Below are positions 1 through 7,340 of a stretch of DNA of 47,835 nucleotides, piece after piece; positions within the stretch are counted from its first letter, which is position 1; the number at the start of each line of letters is the position of its first letter. A program made the position numbers and the translations under genes. This DNA is from Acidobacteria bacterium RIFCSPLOWO2_12_FULL_66_21 (lineage in GTDB: Bacteria > Acidobacteriota > Vicinamibacteria > Vicinamibacterales > 2-12-FULL-66-21): positions 5,190-53,024 of the forward strand of contig MELC01000066.1 in NCBI GenBank assembly GCA_001767455.1. The letters are read 5' to 3'. Under the pieces are notes generated by a model. That model searched no databases and was not told the DNA's origin. It saw only the letters and a list, made by a program, of their open reading frames with translations.

Positions 1-619
1 CCGCTTGGGCTGTTAGCTCCTGTTGGGCGGTCTCGATCTCATAGACGAATATGGGGTAGTCGCCCTCCGCCGCGAACCTCGACACAAGTCCGTTCTTCTG
101 GCGGTTGTCGGTCGTCAGGTACCAGACTTCGCCATCAGCCTTGACGCTCAGTTCATTCTGAGGGGCTTTCAGACAGGCATCGACGATTGAGAGGAGCACA
201 AGCGCGTCTCGAAACCCCGAATCTGAAGCGGCAAATGGAAGCTCGTGACGGGCTGACGCAATCACGAGTTCCCCGAGAGGCCGCGATGTCAACGGAAGCT
301 TAGAAAGTCGAAAACGTTCAAAAAGATCGGTGACCGCCTGATGGTAATGATCAACGTGATCGGTCTCGGTGCCTCTGATGGTCGCTTCAATGCCGACTTG
401 GGTGGTCTCGTCCCGAATGCGATCCATCAGCTTCTGACGCTTCCGTCGCCAAATCGCCTCAAGCTCCCAAAGCACAACTTCCGGTATGGCCGATCTCGGC
501 GCACTCCTAAGCAGTTGTTCAAGTCGCCCTGACCCCAGGGGCCAATTGAATTGTGCCAACACGCTCGCGTCAAAGACCAAGACCGATGGACGTCTTGAGC
601 GTTCTCTTCCAGACTTCAT
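1..619 (-). CDS. PIN-like (DUF4935-type) domain protein, 3' end off the left edge
   Basis: The frame is open on the minus strand from an ATG at 619 to position 1 (206 codons) without a stop, so the gene continues beyond the window. The start has VLVFDASVLAQFN, the usual first acidic strand of a PIN nuclease fold. IPEVVLWELEA follows near residue 48, then SGFRDALVLLSIVD and YLTTDN near residues 140-175. The FRDAL and TTDN motifs resemble PIN-like proteins of the DUF4935 type, which are predicted RNases. An in-frame ATG also exists at 640; neither start has a clear Shine-Dalgarno site. The segment looks less GC-rich than most of the window, which may mean transfer. Nuclease function is family inference. 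Confidence 0.7.
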   Translation of the reverse strand, partial: MKSGRERSRRPSVLVFDASVLAQFNWPLGSGRLEQLLRSAPRSAIPEVVLWELEAIWRRKRQKLMDRIRDETTQVGIEATIRGTETDHVDHYHQAVTDLFERFRLSKLPLTSRPLGELVIASARHELPFAASDSGFRDALVLLSIVDACLKAPQNELSVKADGEVWYLTTDNRQKNGLVSRFAAEGDYPIFVYEIETAQQELTAQA

Positions 620-952
620 GAGAGCCAGCGTCTCGAGCATGGATGCGGGTTTCGTGGTTGCCAGGGCACGCGCGTTCAAGGGTAACGCCGCTGTCAACAG
701 GGGCGAACGTCATCCGGAAGGCGTTCCGTGGGCCCAGTCCCCGGTTCTTTCTCTGCCAAGCTAAAGGTCTTCGGTAAGCCGAAACGTGAGTGGCAATGCC
801 CGCTTCTATCGCCAGGGTCACGCGACTGCTGCTGATCGCGGCTATAGCCGGTCCAATGGCCGCATCCAACCTGCCGGCGCCGATGAGCGCCGACGACGGT
901 CGTCGCCGGACATCGCGCACGTGCACGCCGGCAGCGAAACCCTGCGGCTCTC
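620..952. other. Gap with no supportable gene
   Basis: Several frames are open here but none has convincing protein character. The best candidate is a 57-codon plus-strand frame at 796-969 that begins like a signal peptide (MPASIARVTRLLLIAAIAG) and then turns Arg-rich. It has no ribosome binding site and is probably a remnant or chance. The stretch lies between the start of the PIN-like gene and two gene fragments, and is best read as decayed DNA. Confidence 0.5.
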
Positions 953-1010
953 ATGCCGGGACTCGTTAACGCGCACACGCACGTGCCGATGGCGCTCCTG
1001 CGCGGCCTGG
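953..1010 (+). pseudogene. Fragment of amidohydrolase gene (MPGLVNAHTH motif)
   Basis: The translated fragment reads MPGLVNAHTHVPMALLRG, the metal-binding HTH segment of MtaD/SsnA-like amidohydrolases. At nucleotide level about 55 of 58 positions match 4982-5039 inside the intact amidohydrolase 4 kb downstream. Similarity ends around 1010 and no other part of the gene is present. It is either a small duplicated piece or the trace of a recombination or assembly join. Confidence 0.65.
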
Positions 1011-1013
1011 CTC

Positions 1014-1334
1014 ATGCCGGAGCTGTCCAGCCGCAACCATCAACTGCGGAGCGAGGCCGAGCGGCGCGTGATGAACTTCCCGAGGCAGGGGTCGGCCGCC
1101 GACATCCTCAAGAAGGCCATGATCGACGTGCACGCGGCGCTGCCGGCGATCGCGGACGGCCGAATGCGCATGATCCTCACCGTCCACGACGAACTGCTGT
1201 TCGAGGCGCCGCGCGAGGCGGCCGACGAGGCGACGGCGGCCGTGCGGCGGCTGATGGAGGCGGCGGTCGCGCTCAAGGTGCCGCTCACCGTGGACGTCGG
1301 CGCCGGCGAGAACTGGAACGAGGCGACGGCGTGA
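1014..1334 (+). pseudogene. polA: C-terminal fragment of DNA polymerase I
   Basis: This frame encodes about 106 residues matching the extreme C-terminus of family A DNA polymerase. PELSSRNHQLRSEAERR is followed by QGSAADILKKAMIDVH, the motif C segment VHDELLFEAP, and the terminal LTVDVGAGENWNEA before the stop. The rest of the polymerase domain, the O-helix and the exonuclease regions are missing. Similarity begins almost exactly where the neighbouring amidohydrolase fragment stops, in another frame. An ATG at 1014 could in principle start a short peptide, but a functional product is unlikely. Confidence 0.8.
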
Positions 1335-1341
1335 ACTTGAT

Positions 1342-3120
1342 TCAGCGTGCGGTGAGATCCTGAACGCTCCGTTGGCCGGCCTCCACGTGCACTTTCCTCG
1401 CCGCGGCGGACAGCGGTTCGAGCTTCTCCGGGCACTGCCAGATCTCATACGCGGCGAGCGTGGCCATCACATAGTAGTCCCCCGGCAGCAGCGAGGGGAA
1501 TCGGTACGCGCCCGACGTCCCGACGCGCGTTTGTCGAAGGCGCAGCGGGAGCGGTCCGAAGTCGACCCAGCCGCTTCGATCCGTCGGAAAGACATAGACG
1601 GTTGCGTCAGGCCGCAGCTTGCCCGAAGAGTCACGGACGGTACCGGACAGCTCCGCAGGTCTGTCAACGAACGTAATAGTGACGCCGGATACGTCGCCGT
1701 CCTCCAGGCTGATGGCCTCGGTGGATACGTCACGCCCGTCGAGGTGAATCGATTTGAGGTGCCAGCCCCGGACGCTGACCATCGGTCTCGGCAGGTACTT
1801 TCCCGGCGGTAGACCGGCGGTGCGAAACGCGCCATGAGCATCGAGTCCGGACAACGGCAGGCCATTCAGTTCGCGTCCGTCGGCGATGGTGATGGCGACT
1901 GGTGTCGCCATCAGTTGGGAGGCAGCAGGCGGAGAAGTCGCCCCTTCGAACCGGACACGCCCGCTGATCCGCAGTCCGGGCCGGAGCGCGATGACGATGC
2001 GATCGACGTTCTTGTCGCCGACCGACAAGGACACCTCTCCCCACAGGGTCGGCTGCTCCGGGCTGGGAGGCAGCGGCGACCGCCCGCCTGGCGCGGCGCC
2101 GCCGAAACTCGAACCGTTGCCCAACTGCATCATGCGGGTCGTCCCCGGCTGGGACGGTTCGACAGGAAAGACGACGACGCTGAGCACGTACGAGCCGGGG
2201 GGCACGTGCGAAAACGAGAAGCGGCCATCGGTCGCCGCCGTCGTCCGCATGGCCTCCAGGTCCGACTGGAAATCGCTGTCTTCAGCCGGCACAAGCCGCA
2301 CCTGCACCGGACGCGTCCGATCAGCCGGGTAACCGGTCACTGCTCCCCTGAGTGTGACCAGGTTCACCGAAGCGCGGTCGAAGTCGATCCCAACTCGCTC
2401 GTCCCCGGCCTTCAATTCCAGCACTGCCGCCGCTGCGACAGTCGGTGCAGCCGGGTAGTAGATCGTCGCGTAGCCTTCTTCACTCGACACCGTCGTTGGG
2501 GGGGTCCGCGGTCCGCTCGCAGGAAGGGCGATGAGATAGCGGCCCGGAATCAGATCCGCAATGCGGTACATCCCTCGATCGTCGGTCTTCGCGTTCCTGG
2601 CTGCGCGAAGATGGTTTCTGCCCGCGACCGCCTCGAGGCGCAGCGAGCGAACCAGCGCATTCACAATCGGCTCGCCCGACTCGTCGCGCACGACACCTGA
2701 CACCACCGCGTTCTTCCAAAGGGACAGCGTGATGCCTGTAACCGATTGTCCCTCTGCGACTTCGAGATCCTGATGCGGGCCAAGTGGAAACTTCTGGCCG
2801 TGGTACCCACCGGAGTACCCGGCCTTGGAGGCGGCCAGCATCATCGTCCCCTGCGGCCCGTTGAAGACGAACCCTCCTTGGGGATCCGTCACGACGGTTC
2901 GACGTTCCCGACCGTCCACTCCGCTAATGGTGACGACGCACCTCGGAAGGGGTGTACCCGACGCGGCATCAATCACAATGCCGCTGATGGTCGTGGGCTT
3001 GGAGGGAGATTTTGGGGATTGCTGAGCGGCGACCACGACTGCGGCATACAACGCACAGGTCACCGCGGCTGCCACTCGTGCGCAACCCGATGTCGGGAAT
3101 GCCCTGAACAGACGGCCCAC
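1342..3120 (-). CDS. Secreted carboxypeptidase-regulatory-like domain protein
   Basis: This is a protein of about 592 residues with an N-terminal signal peptide (ACALYAAVVVAAQQ-like hydrophobic stretch ending near residue 33) and repeated beta-sandwich modules. The first module, around residues 44-110, has SGIVIDAASGTPLPRCVVTI; others begin at VVSGVVRDESGEPIVNALV, LRISGRVRFEG and AELSGTVRDSSGKL. These are transthyretin/CarboxypepD_reg-like domains, common in large numbers in Acidobacteriota secreted proteins and of unknown individual function. A GTG at 3126 is possible, but the GTG at 3120 has AGGAG 5 nt upstream, so I prefer it. It resembles the protein at 7341-9053 in layout and is probably a paralogue. 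Confidence 0.85.
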   Translation of the reverse strand: MGRLFRAFPTSGCARVAAAVTCALYAAVVVAAQQSPKSPSKPTTISGIVIDAASGTPLPRCVVTISGVDGRERRTVVTDPQGGFVFNGPQGTMMLAASKAGYSGGYHGQKFPLGPHQDLEVAEGQSVTGITLSLWKNAVVSGVVRDESGEPIVNALVRSLRLEAVAGRNHLRAARNAKTDDRGMYRIADLIPGRYLIALPASGPRTPPTTVSSEEGYATIYYPAAPTVAAAAVLELKAGDERVGIDFDRASVNLVTLRGAVTGYPADRTRPVQVRLVPAEDSDFQSDLEAMRTTAATDGRFSFSHVPPGSYVLSVVVFPVEPSQPGTTRMMQLGNGSSFGGAAPGGRSPLPPSPEQPTLWGEVSLSVGDKNVDRIVIALRPGLRISGRVRFEGATSPPAASQLMATPVAITIADGRELNGLPLSGLDAHGAFRTAGLPPGKYLPRPMVSVRGWHLKSIHLDGRDVSTEAISLEDGDVSGVTITFVDRPAELSGTVRDSSGKLRPDATVYVFPTDRSGWVDFGPLPLRLRQTRVGTSGAYRFPSLLPGDYYVMATLAAYEIWQCPEKLEPLSAAARKVHVEAGQRSVQDLTAR

Positions 3121-3161
3121 GCTCACTCCTGAGGGGAACGCCCACCCGCATTCGCCGCAGC

Positions 3162-3473
3162 CTACAGCAGATCACACGGGACGCAGTCGCAGGATCCGCT
3201 TGCCGTGTAGATGTCGCCGTTGGCCTCGCCCTCGCCGCAGAAGAGCAGCTCGCCCCCGCACGTCCACAATTCGCAGCGTTCGTCGACGTAATTGGTGGCG
3301 TAGCACCAGTCGTCGCAGTAGGGTCCGCTGATCTCGCAGGAATACTGCGCGTTCTCGGCTGTGTCTCCATTGCCCCATATGCCCGCCGCGCACTCGCTCG
3401 ACCCTTTCACGGGGTGCACCAGGAGGAGGACGGCGCACAGTCCGAGAAAGGAGAGATTCCTGAGCCTTCGCAT
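3162..3473 (-). CDS. Small secreted cysteine-rich protein, function unknown
   Basis: The product is 103 residues. It has a signal peptide (MRRLRNLSFLGLCAVLLLVH, cleavage likely after VKG) followed by a mature part of about 78 residues with ten cysteines, including PYCDDWC, WTCGGELLFC and SCDCVPC. The even cysteine count and export signal suggest a disulfide-stabilised extracytoplasmic peptide. The ATG at 3473 has GAGGGG upstream; a longer frame from 3563 has no such support. A DsbA-like protein lies on the same strand at 3922-4644 and may help fold it. I do not recognise a named family. Confidence 0.6.
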   Translation of the reverse strand: MRRLRNLSFLGLCAVLLLVHPVKGSSECAAGIWGNGDTAENAQYSCEISGPYCDDWCYATNYVDERCELWTCGGELLFCGEGEANGDIYTASGSCDCVPCDLL

Positions 3474-3604
3474 ACAACCCCTCGATTCCTCTCCATGGCC
3501 GGAGATCGCGGCACCCTCTATCACACGGGCAGTCAAAAGGCAACCGACAGAGCACGGCGGCACGGTAGTGGGGCAGTTTTATCTTCAAGAGCGCACGCCA
3601 TTCT

Positions 3605-3802
3605 CTATGGCTTGTCCCAGAGAACCTCGTGGCAAGTGTCACATAACCATCCCGAGTAGTTCACGTCTGGACGGCCTCCGACCATTCCGCTCGGCCGGAC
3701 AGTCGGATCCGCATTCAAGTCGACCTTCAGCTTCTCGTGATACGTCATGGTCCCCTTGCAGCCGGTCTTGTTGCAGGAATCCGTGTCGCCTTGTTTCGCC
3801 AT
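3605..3802 (-). CDS. Small zinc-ribbon-like protein
   Basis: The product is 65 residues. It has a C-x4-C pair at residues 10 and 15 (SCNKTGCKGTM) and a C-x2-C pair at 54 and 57 (LCDTCHEVLW), which together would bind one metal ion in a rubredoxin- or zinc-ribbon-like knuckle. There is no signal peptide, so it is probably cytoplasmic. The start ATG at 3802 has AGGGAGA upstream. A long overlapping frame up to 4555 shares the stop but lacks protein character in its N-terminal part. No specific function can be assigned. Confidence 0.6.
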   Translation of the reverse strand: MAKQGDTDSCNKTGCKGTMTYHEKLKVDLNADPTVRPSGMVGGRPDVNYSGWLCDTCHEVLWDKP

Positions 3803-3921
3803 ATCGCTCTCCCTATCCGGGTAGGCCAACGATTTCCTCAATGCTCCAGGCTGACCCACTACCAGCACGAGCACAAATGGCCTGCGGCACCCGGATGATT
3901 CGCGACGTTCGGACGCGATCT

Positions 3922-4644
3922 TCACGGGCGGCCGCCGACGATCTTGTCCAAGACCGAACTGAAATCGGCCACGTTGCGGGCACCGGACAGCACCTTGACG
4001 ACCTTGACCCGGTTGCCGGGCTCGAGGGTGCCAACAAGAAAGACAGGAGTCGACGTGATACCCAGTTGCTCCGCCTCCTTCTGGTCTCTTTGGATCGTCG
4101 CCGCGGCCTCTCCACCGAGGCACCGCTCGAATTGAATCGCATCGATGCCGGCCGAGAGGCCTTTCTGTCGGAGGCCGGCGGCGTCCAATCCCCGTTGATC
4201 CCGAAAAAGCGCGTCGTGCATCTCCCAGAACTTCCCGGTGCGATGCGCGCATTCCGCGGCTTCCGCCGCCTTGAACGCGTATTGATGCAGAGTCGTGAGA
4301 GGCAAGTGACGGAAGGCGAGCAACACCTTCCCCGGCTTCACATATCCCTCTTCGAGACGCGGCAGCGTCTCGCGCGCGAATCTGCCGCAAAAGGGACACT
4401 GAAAGTCCGAATACTCGATGATGGCCGCTCGAGCGGTCGGTTCGCCGCGAATAGCGGCGCCTTCCAGGGAAACTAATGCGGTCGGCAGGGCGGGGACCCT
4501 TGGCGCCGCACGCTTCTGATCTGGCTTTAGCAGATTGACCCAGATTATGCTGCACGCAGCCACCAGCATCGCGATCGCGACGAGGGCATCGAGGACGGCT
4601 CGCCAGCGCGCGGGGGGTCGTTCGGCGTCGTGGGAGGTAGTCAA
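3922..4644 (-). CDS. Membrane-anchored DsbA-like thioredoxin-fold oxidoreductase
   Basis: A TTG start at 4644 with AAGGAG 7 nt upstream gives 240 residues; the longer frame to 4746 has an Arg-rich extension with no ribosome site. Residues 15-37 form one membrane segment (LDALVAIAMLVAACSIIWV). The thioredoxin_4/DsbA domain follows, with AAIIEYSDFQCPFCGRFA, a CPFC redox pair, and a cis-Pro loop in ITSTPVFLVG. The length fits DsbA-family periplasmic thiol oxidoreductases tethered to the inner membrane. Thiol oxidation or isomerisation of exported proteins is the likely role, and the Cys-rich protein at 3162-3473 is a candidate client. Confidence 0.85.
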   Translation of the reverse strand: MTTSHDAERPPARWRAVLDALVAIAMLVAACSIIWVNLLKPDQKRAAPRVPALPTALVSLEGAAIRGEPTARAAIIEYSDFQCPFCGRFARETLPRLEEGYVKPGKVLLAFRHLPLTTLHQYAFKAAEAAECAHRTGKFWEMHDALFRDQRGLDAAGLRQKGLSAGIDAIQFERCLGGEAAATIQRDQKEAEQLGITSTPVFLVGTLEPGNRVKVVKVLSGARNVADFSSVLDKIVGGRP

Positions 4645-4792
4645 CGGTCTGCTCCTTCGGATCCCGTGGCGCCTGCGACAGGCATCCGGGGCCGGCCTAT
4701 CGTGAACAGAGCGCGTCGGTCTGTCAATCCCCGCGCTGGGAGCCACAGCCGGACGCCGAAGGCCGGCCTCTGAGGTCAGGGCCCGTCGGATC

Positions 4793-4798
4793 TATAGT
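4793..4798 (+). promoter_or_regulatory. -10 element, leaderless type
   Basis: TATAGT ends 6 nt before the ATG of the amidohydrolase gene at 4805, and no Shine-Dalgarno site lies between. Transcription would start at or next to the start codon. No good -35 is visible. Confidence 0.55.
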
Positions 4799-4804
4799 CG
4801 TTCG

Positions 4805-6772
4805 ATGGCCGAGGCCTGCGATCTGCTCCTGACGAACGCGACCGTCCTCACCATGGACGATCGCTTCACCATCCATCCCGACAGCGCCGTGGCCGTCTCC
4901 GGCGACAGCCTCGTCGCCGTCGGCCCGGACGCGGGGCGCTGGCAGGCGCGGGAGACCGTGGACTGCCGCGGCCGCGTCGTGATGCCGGGACTCGTCAACG
5001 CGCACACGCACGCGGCGATGGCGCTCCTGCGCGGCCTGGCCGACGATCTCCGCCTCGACGTGTGGCTCATGGGCTACATGATGCCGGTCGAGCGCGAGTT
5101 CGTCAGCCCGGACTTCGTGCGGCTCGGCACGCGCCTGGGCTGCGCGGAGATGATCCGGTCGGGCATCACCTGCTTCGCCGACATGTACTACTTCGAGGAG
5201 ACGGTCGCCGAGGCCACGGCGGAAGCCGGCCTGCGGGCGCTCTGCGCGCAGACGATCCTGCGGTTTCCCTCGCCGGACTCCTCGAGCTTCGAGGACGGCC
5301 TCGCGCGGGCGCGCGACTTCATCGCGCGCTGGCGCGATCACCCGCTCATCGTCCCCGCCCCGGGCCCGCACGCGCCCTACACCTGCACCCCCGAGATCCT
5401 CCGCAGCGCGGCCGAACTGGCGGCGGAGTTCGACGTGCCGCTGCACATCCATCTTTCGGAAACGCTCGCCGAAGTCGAGCAGTCGCGCGCGCTCCACGGC
5501 ATGCCGGTCGTGCCCTGGGTCAAGAAGCAGGGGCTCTTCGGCGCGAAGGTGCTCGCCGCGCACTGCGTGCACGTGGACGACGGGGAGATGCGCGCGCTGA
5601 AGAACTTCGGGGCCGGCGTGGCCCACAACCCGACGAGCAACCTGAAGCTCGGCGCGGGCGTCGCGCCGGTCGTCCGCATGCTGGAGCTCGGGCTCGATGT
5701 CGGCATCGGCACCGACGGCGCCGCCTCGAACAACGACCTCGACATGTTCGAGGAGACGCGCCTGGCGGCGCTCCTCGCCAAGGGCATCGGCGGCGATCCG
5801 ACGGCGCTGCCGGCGCGCGACGCGCTCGCCATGGCCACGCGCGGCGGCGCCCGCGCGCTGCACATGGCGCACCTGACCGGATCGCTCGAGGCCGGCAAGC
5901 GCGCCGACCTCATCGTGATCGACCTCGATCGCCTGCACAACACGCCCGCCTTCGAGCGCGATCCGAATGCGGTTTACGCGCAAATCGTGTATGCCTCCAA
6001 GTCCACCGACGTCACCGACGTCCTCTGCAACGGGCGCTGGCTGATGCGCGACCGGACGCTCCTGACGCTGAACGAGGCGGACCTGTGCGAGGAGGCGCGC
6101 GGCTACGCGCGGCGGATCGACGCCTTCCTCGGCAGCCGCGAGCTGAGCGTGCTCCAGAAGCTGGTGGCCGTCGGCGGCGCCATCGAGCAGGAAAGCTACG
6201 AGGTGCAGGTGAAGGCGCGCGTGCCCTCGGCCGCACAGGTGCTGCAGGTCATCGACAGCGAGGAGCTGACGGTGATTCGCGGGAGCCGGTATCACCAGTT
6301 CGACACGTACTGGTCGTTCGACGACCCGGCCCAGGGCCGGCTGCGCTACCGTGAGGACGAGTTCCTGGACCAGGGAGGCAAGGTCACCGGCGCGAGGGCG
6401 CGTCTCACGCTGACGGGCGGCACGCGCGAGGATCGATTCGGCGACGTGCTCCTCCACCGCTCGCGCTATCTCGCGCCCGCCACGCACACAGCGCGCTTCT
6501 ACCGCGAGTACTTCCGCCCGGCCGCCGAGCGCGTCGTGGAAAAGGAGCGGCAGCGATGGCTGGTCGCCTACCGGGGCGTCGAGTTCTACGTGCACCTCGA
6601 TCGGCTCGTGAACCCGCCAGCCGACGGGTTCTTCGTGGAGGTCAAGTCGCGGACGTGGTCGCGCCGCGACGCCCGCGACAAGGCGGCCATCATCACCGCC
6701 CTGCTCGCGCTCTTCGGCGCCCGGCCCGACGACGCGATCAGCGACGGGTACGTGGAGATGATTGGCAGGTAG
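4805..6772 (+). CDS. Amidohydrolase (MtaD/SsnA-like deaminase) fused to a C-terminal CYTH-like domain
   Basis: The product is 655 residues. Residues 1-450 are a metal-dependent amidohydrolase of the 5-methylthioadenosine/S-adenosylhomocysteine deaminase type: VVMPGLVNAHTHAAMALLRG, HIHLSE, LAAHCVHVDD, GIGTDGAASNNDLD and a final GKRADLIVIDL. These hold the expected metal-binding His residues and Asp. Canonical proteins end near residue 440. Here about 200 more residues resemble a CYTH (triphosphate tunnel) domain, with ESYEVQVKARV, GRLRYREDEF, EFYVHLDRL and FFVEVKSRTW. The usual ExExK motif reads E-V-Q-V-K, so activity is uncertain. It may deaminate a purine nucleoside, with the second domain binding a phosphorylated ligand; this is inference. 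Confidence 0.85.
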   Translation: MAEACDLLLTNATVLTMDDRFTIHPDSAVAVSGDSLVAVGPDAGRWQARETVDCRGRVVMPGLVNAHTHAAMALLRGLADDLRLDVWLMGYMMPVEREFVSPDFVRLGTRLGCAEMIRSGITCFADMYYFEETVAEATAEAGLRALCAQTILRFPSPDSSSFEDGLARARDFIARWRDHPLIVPAPGPHAPYTCTPEILRSAAELAAEFDVPLHIHLSETLAEVEQSRALHGMPVVPWVKKQGLFGAKVLAAHCVHVDDGEMRALKNFGAGVAHNPTSNLKLGAGVAPVVRMLELGLDVGIGTDGAASNNDLDMFEETRLAALLAKGIGGDPTALPARDALAMATRGGARALHMAHLTGSLEAGKRADLIVIDLDRLHNTPAFERDPNAVYAQIVYASKSTDVTDVLCNGRWLMRDRTLLTLNEADLCEEARGYARRIDAFLGSRELSVLQKLVAVGGAIEQESYEVQVKARVPSAAQVLQVIDSEELTVIRGSRYHQFDTYWSFDDPAQGRLRYREDEFLDQGGKVTGARARLTLTGGTREDRFGDVLLHRSRYLAPATHTARFYREYFRPAAERVVEKERQRWLVAYRGVEFYVHLDRLVNPPADGFFVEVKSRTWSRRDARDKAAIITALLALFGARPDDAISDGYVEMIGR

Positions 6773-6778
6773 CAGGGA

Positions 6779-6784
6779 TACACT
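6779..6784 (+). promoter_or_regulatory. -10 element, leaderless type
   Basis: TACACT lies exactly 6 nt before the ATG at 6791, just downstream of the amidohydrolase stop. There is no ribosome binding site in the interval, so a separate leaderless transcript is likely. Confidence 0.5.
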
Positions 6785-6790
6785 TGGGCC

Positions 6791-7255
6791 ATGACGAAAC
6801 ACCTTCTCGGTCCCGCGTTGGCCGTGGCCGTGCTGGCCACTCCTCCAGTGATGCCGGTCATGGCGCACGCCCAGGCGCCCGCGGCGCAGAGCGCGGCGCG
6901 CGCCGAGCGGACGGTCTGGTACTTCTACCGCGTGAAGTGGGGCTTCCAGGACGAGTTCGTCGCGCTCTTCGCGAAGCACCACCTGCCCGTGCTCCGCGAA
7001 CAGATGAAAACCGGCCGCGTCCTCGACGTTCGCACGTACGTACCGACCTATCACGGCGACGGGCGCGCGGACTGGACGTTCGCCGTCGTGATCACCTACA
7101 AGGACACGGCCGCCATGGTCGGGCCGTCGGGCGAAGACGAGATCGTCAGGCGGCTCTACCCGGACCAGGCGACGTTCAAGAAGGAAGAGCAGCGCCGGTT
7201 CGAGATTCTCGACGCGCACTGGGACGTGCCGCTCAACGAGGTGTCCCTCAAGTAA
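6791..7255 (+). CDS. Secreted protein of unknown function
   Basis: The product is 154 residues with a signal peptide (GPALAVAVLATPPVMPVMAHAQ, cleavage near residue 28). The mature part begins ERTVWYFYRVKWGFQDEFVALFAKHHLPVL and includes YVPTYHGDGRADWTFAVVITYKD. The alternating pattern with a central His/Arg-rich strand looks like a compact alpha-beta barrel, but I do not recognise a named family. It starts 18 nt after the amidohydrolase stop, yet has its own -10-like element, so it may be expressed both with and without that gene. Confidence 0.7.
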   Translation: MTKHLLGPALAVAVLATPPVMPVMAHAQAPAAQSAARAERTVWYFYRVKWGFQDEFVALFAKHHLPVLREQMKTGRVLDVRTYVPTYHGDGRADWTFAVVITYKDTAAMVGPSGEDEIVRRLYPDQATFKKEEQRRFEILDAHWDVPLNEVSLK

Positions 7256-7340
7256 CGCCTCATCGCGCCGAAGACGCCGGCGGTGACGAAGAGGCAGTAT
7301 CCTTTGCGTCATCGCTGATATCACGACATGGGGTGACGTC

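Noticed and set aside
1014-1334. A functional short DNA-polymerase-like protein
   Set aside because: Only the last tenth of PolA is present; the active site needs the rest of the palm and fingers, and the upstream part is replaced by an unrelated fragment.
4805-6772. Annotation as a plain hydroxyatrazine/triazine hydrolase
   Set aside because: The amidohydrolase family includes such enzymes, but the sequence does not distinguish the substrate and the C-terminal domain is not part of that group.
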